A stretch of 5,297 nucleotides of DNA from NCBI GenBank assembly GCA_027081495.1, contig JALWKJ010000086.1:1-5297 (forward strand). The letters run 5' to 3'. The stretch is from Campylobacterales bacterium. Its GTDB lineage: Bacteria > Campylobacterota > Campylobacteria > Campylobacterales > QNZT01. Shown here piece after piece: positions 1-5,297 of this stretch. Positions within the stretch are counted from its first letter, which is position 1. Every line of letters begins with the position of its first letter. Under the pieces are notes generated by a model. It ran no database searches. It was not told the DNA's origin and was given only the letters and a program-made list of their open reading frames with translations. A program made the translations under genes and the position numbers.

Positions 1-123
1 GAGCATATAAGCAACTTTTTATCCTTAAGCGAAAATCTGGAAAATATCGACGAATCTTTTCTAAAGTGGCTGGAAGAGAAAAATTCTATATTTCAAGATA
101 TAGATTTTAGGGTTTATTGTTAA
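1..123 (+). CDS. 3' end of a plus-strand gene, function unknown (partial)
   Basis: Frame 1 is open from the left edge to a TAA at 121-123 and gives 40 residues, ending in FRVYC. The fragment is rich in Glu, Asn, Leu and aromatic residues, with an amphipathic, helix-like stretch around FLKWLEEKNSIF. It reads like a genuine protein C-terminus rather than random translation. A GC-rich hairpin with a T-rich tail follows 6 bases after the stop, as expected for the end of a transcription unit. The gene converges on the minus-strand genes that fill the rest of the window. No family can be recognised from 40 residues and the start lies outside the window. Confidence rests on the open frame, its residue composition and the terminator position. 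Confidence 0.6.
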   Translation, partial: EHISNFLSLSENLENIDESFLKWLEEKNSIFQDIDFRVYC

Positions 124-129
124 ATAGTA

Positions 130-174
130 CCCCTTGAAGCGGGAAAACGACCGCTAAACAAGGGGATTTATTTT
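130..174 (+). terminator. Bipartite hairpin terminator between convergent genes
   Basis: An outer stem CCCCTTG (130-136) pairs perfectly with CAAGGGG (159-165). Inside it, AGCGG (138-142) pairs with CCGCT (151-155) around an 8-base loop. The two stems are separated by a single A on one side and AAA on the other. On the plus strand the stem is followed by ATTTATTTT (166-174), an interrupted U-tract, so it should terminate the gene ending at 123. On the minus strand the stem is followed by TACTATTTAAC, a much poorer U-tract. It may still serve the minus operon ending at 221, where I see no better terminator. The stems are read directly; termination is inferred. Confidence 0.65.
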
Positions 175-220
175 AAAAATCGAAGTTTTCTATCCTTTCG
201 CGTATCGCGGAGTATTTAAT

Positions 221-673
221 TTATATATTTACGCTGCCTCTTACGGTTCTTACTTTTTTATCGCTGTCTTTAAATTTTAGCTGATACTGCCAAGTTCCGC
301 CCATGGAGAGATTTATATTCGCTTTATATGAATCGCCCGCTTTTTTCAATTTTTCTTTAAACTCCATATAGGGCATTCCCGGCATTTCGGGCATAAAAAA
401 TTTGATTTTCACTTTTGCGTCCGTAACTTTTTTACCGTTTTTCATCAAAGTGACAAATATCTCGTTGTTTCCCACTACAAGCGGTTTTTTCGACTCCAGG
501 ATTATTTTGAAATCGTCTTTTTTATGCATATCTTTCAAAAGCTTTGAATCGCTTGTCGAGCTTTTCATAGAAGCCCCGCATTTTCCGGCTGCGCATTTCA
601 TGCCTTCGGCCTGAAGAGAAGTTAGCGAAAAAAGTATCGCAAAAAGTGTTACTAAAATTTTGTTTTTAATCAT
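221..673 (-). CDS. Secreted YtkA/FixH-like protein with Cys pair and Met-rich motif
   Basis: This is a 150-residue protein. The N-terminus has two Lys, a hydrophobic core (about 6-20) and a likely signal peptidase I site after LQA (residue 22), so the mature protein should be periplasmic. There is no lipobox or second membrane helix. The mature N-terminus carries MKCAAGKCGASMK, with Cys27 and Cys32 spaced C-x4-C, then a charged linker. Residues about 53-150 form a beta-rich domain containing MPEMPGMPYM (94-103) and GGTWQYQLKF (125-134), the pattern of the YtkA-like/FixH family. Unlike classical FixH it lacks a membrane anchor and is not beside cco genes. The Cys pair and Met/Pro motif suggest copper or another soft metal as ligand, which is inference. 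The ATG is preceded by AAGGA at 6-base spacing, supporting the start. It lies 66 bp after the kinase gene on the same strand. Family assignment is fairly sure, function is not. Confidence 0.85.
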   Translation of the reverse strand: MIKNKILVTLFAILFSLTSLQAEGMKCAAGKCGASMKSSTSDSKLLKDMHKKDDFKIILESKKPLVVGNNEIFVTLMKNGKKVTDAKVKIKFFMPEMPGMPYMEFKEKLKKAGDSYKANINLSMGGTWQYQLKFKDSDKKVRTVRGSVNI

Positions 674-739
674 GTTTTATCCTTTTTATAAAATTTATTC
701 CCGATTTTACAAAAGATGTGTGGAGAGAGTGTGTAGTAT

Positions 740-1849
740 TTAAAAATTAAAAATAAATGTGCTGCCTTCTCCTTTTTTAGAGATCAAATCCATCTTTATA
801 TCATACTCTTTGCAGATTTTATAGACGATATTCAACCCAAGACCGAATCCTCCTTCAGACGACTCTTCTCTGAAAAATCGCTTATAAATCTCGTTTTGGG
901 CTTTTTTGCTTATGCCGATACCGCCGTCTTTTATGCTAAGCGTTGTGTTTTTTACATTTATCCCTATAAAACCTCCCGGTTTGTTATATTTTATGGCGTT
1001 GCTCAAAAGATTGCTCACAAGTCTCGCGGCGCTCTCTTCATCCATCTCATATATAAGAGGATTTTCATAATTTGAAACTATTTTTATCTTTTTTTTCCGC
1101 GCTAACGGATAAATAGCCTTTATCTCTTTTTCGACTATTTTAGTTAAATCAAGAGGTTTTACGACTTTATCGTTTTTATCTCTTAAAAAAAGATATGTTA
1201 AATCTCTATAGATATTCGCTATTCGTTTAGCGCTTATTTTTATTCTCTCGTCATTTTTGTCCATAGACGATTTTTTCGCATCTACGCTCATAAGAAGCGC
1301 GGAGATGGGAGTATTTAACTCATGAGTACTCTCTTTTATAAAATTATCGAGCTGTATTCTGCTTAAATGAATCGGTTTTATAAAAAGTTTTGCCAAAAAA
1401 TAGCCGATTATCAAAACTATGATATATATAAAAGCCAGATAAAACAGTATCTCTTTTTTGATAGAGTCTATCTTTTGTCCAAAATGAGAATCGCCAAGCA
1501 AGATATACTCTACCCCAAGATGCCCGAAACTGCTCTTATCAACCAGTAAAACTCTATTTTTTTGCACAATAAAATGTTTTGATAGATTATTTAAATCCAA
1601 CTTTTTACCGGCTATCAAATTTTTTTTCTTATCGAGAAACGCTATATCAAAATAATCGCTGTTCGCTAATTTTTTCAAATCCAAAAACTTACCGTTCATA
1701 TGCGCGAAGATAATCTTTGAGGATAGTTCATGCGCCTTTAACTGTATTTTATGTCTTGTATCGTCAAGATAGTAATTGTAACTTAGGTTATAAAACAGAT
1801 AAGCGATGAACGCGAAAAGTATAAAAAGAGAACTTACATAAAGTCCCAT
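740..1849 (-). CDS. Membrane sensor histidine kinase (two-component system)
   Basis: This is the sensor kinase partner of the response regulator just upstream. From the first ATG it has 369 residues. TM1 is about 4-22, an extracytoplasmic sensor region of about 105 residues follows with no cysteine but six histidines, and TM2 is about 134-156. The H-box has the phospho-acceptor His176 in HELNTP, followed by ISALLMS. The ATPase domain shows the N-box (Asn280, Asn284 in SNLLSNAIKYN), the G1 box DGGIGI (308-313), an F-box around KRFFRE and the G2 box GFGLGL (334-339). All catalytic elements are present, so the kinase looks active. The ligand is unknown. The start is doubtful: the frame is open upstream to a TAG at 1895-1897 and encodes TKAEKALLYRF directly before the ATG, which looks like the usual cytoplasmic N-terminus of such kinases. 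There is no ATG, GTG or TTG there. The SD before the ATG at 1849 is poor (AGG only 3 bases away). Gene identity is very secure; the 5' end is not. Confidence 0.92.
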   Translation of the reverse strand: MGLYVSSLFILFAFIAYLFYNLSYNYYLDDTRHKIQLKAHELSSKIIFAHMNGKFLDLKKLANSDYFDIAFLDKKKNLIAGKKLDLNNLSKHFIVQKNRVLLVDKSSFGHLGVEYILLGDSHFGQKIDSIKKEILFYLAFIYIIVLIIGYFLAKLFIKPIHLSRIQLDNFIKESTHELNTPISALLMSVDAKKSSMDKNDERIKISAKRIANIYRDLTYLFLRDKNDKVVKPLDLTKIVEKEIKAIYPLARKKKIKIVSNYENPLIYEMDEESAARLVSNLLSNAIKYNKPGGFIGINVKNTTLSIKDGGIGISKKAQNEIYKRFFREESSEGGFGLGLNIVYKICKEYDIKMDLISKKGEGSTFIFNF

Positions 1850-1864
1850 AAACCTATATAACAG

Positions 1865-1877
1865 AGCCTTTTCGGCT
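1865..1877 (-). other. Small hairpin between regulator stop and kinase start
   Basis: On the minus strand, AGCC (1877-1874) pairs with GGCT (1868-1865) around a GAAAA loop. It starts directly after the regulator's TAA. No U-tract follows, so it is unlikely to be a terminator. It contains the only good purine-rich SD-like sequence (AAAAGG) before the kinase ATG, but 17 bases away from it. The hairpin may affect translation of the kinase. It may equally be incidental, because the same bases encode plausible kinase N-terminal residues. Confidence 0.3.
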
Positions 1878-2534
1878 TTAGTGAAATCTATATCCTATCC
1901 CTTTTATATTTGTTATCGACTCGTCAGAGAGTTTTTTTCTAAGATTTTTGATATAAGTTCTAAGAGTCGAATGGGTCGGAGAATCTTCATAACTCCAGAC
2001 ATTGTTTATAATCTCGTCAAAGCTTAAAACTTTGCCGCTGTGATTTAAAAAATACTCCAAAATATCAGCCTCTTTTTTTGAAAGCGTCTCGCTGGAATCT
2101 TTGGTGATAATCGAGCGCGTCGTAAAATCGTAACTCTTCGAGTCGTCGATTTTTACGATTTTGTTTTGCTCTATGAAAAAGCGTTTTTTCAGATTATCGA
2201 TCCTTACTTTTAACTCTAGTAAATCAAACGGCTTTTTTAGATAATCGTCCGCGCCGCAGTTAAACCCTTCCTCCACATCTTTCGCTCCTTCAAGCGATGT
2301 TATGAAGATTGCCGGCGTATTGTTTTGAACATCGCGAAGAGATCTTAAAAAATCAAAACCGTTGATTTCTGGCACATTTACATCAAGCAGCAATAGATCA
2401 AACTTCTCTTTATATACGATATCTTCCGCATCCGCACCGTTAAAAACGGTCGTTACGCCGCATCCTAAATCTTTTAGATACTCTTCTATAAGCTCGCTTA
2501 GTATTATGTCGTCTTCCAAAAGCAGTATTTTCAA
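1878..2534 (-). CDS. OmpR/PhoB-family response regulator
   Basis: This is a DNA-binding response regulator of 218 residues, the normal length for the family. The receiver domain (1-118) has the acidic pair Asp8/Asp9, phospho-acceptor Asp51 in LLLLDVNVP, the switch residue Thr79, Tyr98 and the conserved Lys101 before Pro102. A winged-helix output domain follows (about 125-218), with Trp180, the recognition helix HSTLRTYIKNLRKKL (188-202) and the wing ending in KGIGYRF. The start codon is TTG (2534-2532); the protein then reads KILLLEDD, exactly where receiver domains begin. AAGGGA lies 4 bases upstream and overlaps the stop of the CotH gene. The regulator therefore follows CotH by 9 bp and precedes its kinase by 28 bp. 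Its targets cannot be read from this window; autoregulation of the operon is possible, but the promoter lies outside. Confidence 0.95.
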   Translation of the reverse strand: MKILLLEDDIILSELIEEYLKDLGCGVTTVFNGADAEDIVYKEKFDLLLLDVNVPEINGFDFLRSLRDVQNNTPAIFITSLEGAKDVEEGFNCGADDYLKKPFDLLELKVRIDNLKKRFFIEQNKIVKIDDSKSYDFTTRSIITKDSSETLSKKEADILEYFLNHSGKVLSFDEIINNVWSYEDSPTHSTLRTYIKNLRKKLSDESITNIKGIGYRFH

Positions 2535-2538
2535 AATA

Positions 2539-2545
2539 TCCCTTT
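2539..2545 (-). promoter_or_regulatory. Ribosome binding site overlapping CotH stop, selects TTG start
   Basis: On the minus strand AAAGGGA (2545-2539) shares bases with the TAA stop of the CotH-family gene (2546-2544) and sits 4 bases before TTG at 2534-2532. There is no in-frame ATG near the receiver-domain N-terminus, so this SD fixes the regulator's start. It also implies translational coupling: ribosomes finishing CotH stop on top of the regulator's SD. Confidence 0.75.
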
Positions 2546-5297
2546 AAAATGTTTGCAACTCTTCTTTTACTTTTTGATTTCTCTCGTTTATCATATCTCT
2601 CATATGATTAAGATAGTAACGCCACATCTCCATACTGCCTATCGTCTCTTCGTAAGTATCTCTCCATCTTTGTATATGTCTTGGCATCTGATTTTGTACT
2701 TTTGCGACAATCCCGTCAAGAATGGAGTGCATTCTTTGAGGTAAAAATGTTGAATTTAGATAATTATAATACTTTTGTTTAAATCGAGCCTTGAACGCAT
2801 CGTTTTTTATAAGCGATCGAAACAAAAATGTTGACCAAGGCGGATAAACTTCGCTCGTATCGTCAACCGTCGTTAATTTTTCAAAAATATTTATATCCAT
2901 AGGATCGTCCCAAGGACCGAATGCGGAGTCGAGATCTTCAAGTATCCATCTCCATTTAGCCCCCTCTTTCTCTTCTCTCCAATACCTTACATTCGTATAT
3001 GGCCAATCTACATTTAGAAAAAAAGTCTCGGCTATCATATAATCTATATAATTTTCGATATCCATTTTAGTCGAGATGTATCGATAGTTCGCCTCATCGG
3101 TTAAATCATGAGAGTTTATATAATTTATCATAGCTATATAGTCGTCCGGGTTTCCCTTTTTTATCTCTATGTTATCATATAAAAGATCGATCTTTTTCTT
3201 TTTCACGCCGGGGTGATTTTGCGCTATAAAGTCTCTATTTTTCTTTTCGCGAATATTATGAATACCGAAATATTCACCGTTTATAAACAAAACGCACGGT
3301 TTATAATCTTGATAATCCACATCAAGATCGTCTTTTACGACTTGGTGCAAAAACGGATCTCTTATCATCGTTTGAAGCCAGTCTTGACCGGAACTTTTGA
3401 GTTTAAAACCTTCATATTCCATAAAGGGTTTATTTTCAAAAAGCTTATACTCTATCGTTTTATTGCCGTATTTATCATCGGCGCTGATTTTTAAAGACTT
3501 TTGAGGAAGAACTCTCGAACAACTGCCGCTTATCTCGACCTCTATCTCTTGTGAAAAACCTAGATTTTTCTCTTCGTCAAAAAACTCTATATGAGCCGGT
3601 CTAGCCCAATCTTGAAAATAGTTTGCCCTCACGCCCTCTTGCGTGCATCCGGGCGATGTAGCGCCGTTTGTGCCTTTTACATATATTCCCGCTTCATCGC
3701 CGAAAAAATAGTCATCATTTGTCGATAACGATACGACGGGCAATTCGATATTTTCATTTATAAAATAAGAAGCGGCTATCTCTTTGCTTAAAAATTTACC
3801 GATACTTTGCGCTCTTGCTCGTAAAATAGTATTTTTATCTATATAAATAGGAGCCGTATATAGATTTGAATTTTGGGTAGGATATGAACCGTCGGTCGTA
3901 TAGTATATCTTTGAATTTTGGGAAGAGCTTATCGCAACCGTTATCGGCGTATCGTAAAATCCGGCATCGATTGAAAAAGAGGGAGTTTGGCTTAGAGATA
4001 AAGTTTTTCGCGCCGTTTTATTCGGCGATCCTGGAGTCGGATTCATAAAAACGATTTCTCCGTTTTTTACTGTGCATGAGACATCGGTTTTTTGTTTGCC
4101 GAAAGAAAAGCCGTCAACAAGCTCGTCGTTTCGATCAAAAAGGGCAATCGCCTCCCCTTTTGACTTAAGTGAAAAATCGGTATGCATGCCCTTTAAAACT
4201 ATATCTTTTTTATCCGCCCAAAAAATCATGCGATCTTTCGCGCCTATAATAGTACCCCGAGGTATCTCCCAGCTTCCGCCTTTTAGCGAATCGGAGAGTG
4301 AATAACCGCCTATATCGACATCGACCGACGAGGGATTGTATATTTCGATCCAGTCGCTAAAGGCATAAAAATCGGGATCCATGATAGTATGACCGTTAGA
4401 CGCCAAGATTTCAGAAATTATCAAAGATTTACGATCGTTGTCGTCTAATTTTATTTTAACGATATCCATAGAAGAGACGACGCTGTTAAACTCTTCATCC
4501 CACGCTAACGCGCTTACATAAATATTTTGAAAATCAAGCCGTAATTTATTTTTATCTATCGCGACTTCAAACAGATTTTTCTCTTTGGCAAAAGAGAGAT
4601 ATCCTATTCTCTTCCAAGCCCATCCGTTTGAATTTGCCGTAGCTTCGTAGAGTCTATAATCCTCTATAAGATAATCAGCGCCGCCTTGAGGAAGATAACC
4701 GCTGTTTACATCGTTGTCGCTGTTGATATATATCTGCGTATGGCTGGACAAAGAGCCGTTTTGCGCCATGAAATATATATTTTTATCGTCGGCGTAAAAT
4801 TTAAACTCTCCAAAATCCGAATTTGAGATTACGGAGATATCATCCCAATCCGATGAGTCGGCATCGACGGTTATTTTCCCGTTATCCAGGGAATTCATAT
4901 CTATTTTAGCGACATAGTTCCAGTTTTGATCAAGGCAGATCGCACCGACTCTAAAATTTTCGTCGATACCGCTAAAAAGCTCTCTTGGAGCGATCGTATA
5001 TACGCTCTTTTCATCATTTGTAAAAGTAATCTCCGCGACCATTTGCCATTTCCACTCATCGGAATTAGAGAGAGATTTATAAACTCTTTCGTCTTCGATC
5101 AGATAATCCGCTCCCCCGCTGATCCATTCATCGCTATAACCGGTTTGAGAATCTTGATCTATATCGATAAAAAACTGATAATGAGCGCCTTTTTTTTCGC
5201 CTTTTGTTAATTTGATCTCGACATTTTGAGCGTCTAGCGATTTTTCGAGCGTCCCCATATCCGACTCGCCGGGTTTTGTCACGCTCATCCAATTTGT
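2544..5297 (-). CDS. Multidomain CotH kinase family protein (N-terminus beyond window)
   Basis: The frame is open to the right edge (TNW precedes the Met at 5288). That Met falls inside the first repeated module and has no signal peptide, so the true start is probably outside. Residues are counted from 5288, giving 914. Two related beta-rich modules lie at about 1-137 and 138-283; the second begins with VDADSSDWDD, reminiscent of CBM9-like domains. A lamin-tail-like domain (about 288-424) has DWIEIYNPS and GGYSLSD and ends NPTPGSPN. A CHB_HEX_C-type domain (433-510) has IYYTTDGSYPT. The CotH kinase domain (about 515-905) has ARPAHIEFFDEE, SRVLPQKSLKI, the nucleotide-loop-like INGEYFGIHNIREKK (669-683), NVDWPYTNVRYW (759-770) with Asp761 and Asn766, and LEDLDSAFG (783-791) with Asp785 and Asp787 as metal-site candidates. 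CotH proteins are atypical secreted or surface kinases in the few studied cases; the substrate here is unknown. It is the first visible gene of the operon. Family is secure, activity is inferred. Confidence 0.93.
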   Translation of the reverse strand, partial: TNWMSVTKPGESDMGTLEKSLDAQNVEIKLTKGEKKGAHYQFFIDIDQDSQTGYSDEWISGGADYLIEDERVYKSLSNSDEWKWQMVAEITFTNDEKSVYTIAPRELFSGIDENFRVGAICLDQNWNYVAKIDMNSLDNGKITVDADSSDWDDISVISNSDFGEFKFYADDKNIYFMAQNGSLSSHTQIYINSDNDVNSGYLPQGGADYLIEDYRLYEATANSNGWAWKRIGYLSFAKEKNLFEVAIDKNKLRLDFQNIYVSALAWDEEFNSVVSSMDIVKIKLDDNDRKSLIISEILASNGHTIMDPDFYAFSDWIEIYNPSSVDVDIGGYSLSDSLKGGSWEIPRGTIIGAKDRMIFWADKKDIVLKGMHTDFSLKSKGEAIALFDRNDELVDGFSFGKQKTDVSCTVKNGEIVFMNPTPGSPNKTARKTLSLSQTPSFSIDAGFYDTPITVAISSSQNSKIYYTTDGSYPTQNSNLYTAPIYIDKNTILRARAQSIGKFLSKEIAASYFINENIELPVVSLSTNDDYFFGDEAGIYVKGTNGATSPGCTQEGVRANYFQDWARPAHIEFFDEEKNLGFSQEIEVEISGSCSRVLPQKSLKISADDKYGNKTIEYKLFENKPFMEYEGFKLKSSGQDWLQTMIRDPFLHQVVKDDLDVDYQDYKPCVLFINGEYFGIHNIREKKNRDFIAQNHPGVKKKKIDLLYDNIEIKKGNPDDYIAMINYINSHDLTDEANYRYISTKMDIENYIDYMIAETFFLNVDWPYTNVRYWREEKEGAKWRWILEDLDSAFGPWDDPMDINIFEKLTTVDDTSEVYPPWSTFLFRSLIKNDAFKARFKQKYYNYLNSTFLPQRMHSILDGIVAKVQNQMPRHIQRWRDTYEETIGSMEMWRYYLNHMRDMINERNQKVKEELQTF
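4440..5297 (-). repeat. Tandem pair of related protein modules at the CotH N-terminus
   Basis: Two copies of a module of about 140 residues lie end to end (4878-5297 and 4440-4877). Matching landmarks are FFIDIDQDSQTGY with IYINSDNDVNSGY, then SGGADYLIEDERVYKS with QGGADYLIEDYRLYEA, then EWKWQMVAEITF with GWAWKRIGYLSF. The Asp-rich loops resemble calcium-binding loops. Copy 1 is cut by the window edge. The repeat is clear in protein but diverged in DNA, so it is an old domain duplication rather than a recent DNA repeat. Confidence 0.7.

Noticed and set aside
130..165. Inverted repeat as a CRISPR repeat or attachment site
   Set aside because: It occurs once, with no spacers or second copy, no integrase and no flanking direct repeat. 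A terminator explains it better.
196..212. CGCG-TAT-CGCG hairpin just after the FixH-like stop as an operon terminator
   Set aside because: On the minus strand only 4 base pairs form around a 3-base loop and no U-tract follows directly. The extra G-U pairs exist only on the plus strand.
674..739. TTGTAA (712-707) and TATAAA (690-685), 16 bases apart on the minus strand, as a promoter for the FixH-like gene
   Set aside because: Transcription would begin about 7 bases after the -10, inside or after the SD at 684-680, leaving no usable ribosome binding site. The AT-rich gap makes chance matches likely.
3213..3494. Plus-strand open frame of 93 codons inside the CotH gene
   Set aside because: It lies antisense to well-conserved CotH motifs, has no recognisable domain and reads as a shadow of the real gene. 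The same applies to the plus-strand frames at 402-614, 1367-1549, 2362-2547, 2553-2744, 4072-4305 and 4926-5210.
5286..5288. ATG at 5288 as the true start of the CotH-family gene
   Set aside because: The frame stays open to the window edge, the Met falls within the first repeated module, and no signal peptide follows although the domains are typical of exported proteins.

Overview
The window looks like AT-rich chromosomal DNA from a member of the Campylobacterota (Epsilonproteobacteria). The clearest pointer is the histidine kinase: its H-box HELNTP, followed by ISALLMS, and its overall layout are typical of kinases I associate with that phylum. I cannot name the genus.

Layout. Positions 1-123 hold the last 40 codons of a plus-strand gene of unknown function. 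A GC-rich bipartite hairpin at 130-165, followed by a T-rich stretch, separates it from a convergent minus-strand run that fills the rest of the window. In transcription order (right to left) this run is: (i) a long multidomain CotH-kinase-family protein (2544-5297), whose N-terminus lies beyond the right edge; (ii) an OmpR/PhoB-type response regulator (1878-2534) with a TTG start only 9 bp after the CotH stop; (iii) a membrane histidine kinase (740-1849, start uncertain); (iv) a small secreted YtkA/FixH-like protein with a Cys pair and a Met-rich motif (221-673). The gaps are 9, 28 and 66 bp and I see no convincing internal terminator, so one operon is plausible. The last gene could also be separately expressed.

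Function. The regulator and kinase are almost certainly a cognate pair. The CotH protein carries two tandem beta-rich modules with Asp-rich, calcium-loop-like segments, then a lamin-tail-like domain, a chitobiase/hexosaminidase C-terminal-like domain and a CotH kinase domain. This is the architecture of a large exported protein. The small FixH-like protein is also predicted to be periplasmic and may bind metal. The most notable feature is the tight coupling of an exported CotH-type protein kinase-like protein to a two-component system. It suggests, but does not prove, an envelope or surface stress or metal-sensing function. The second notable point is that the kinase reading frame appears to continue upstream of its first ATG without any canonical start codon. 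I see no mobile element, RNA gene, CRISPR array or origin.
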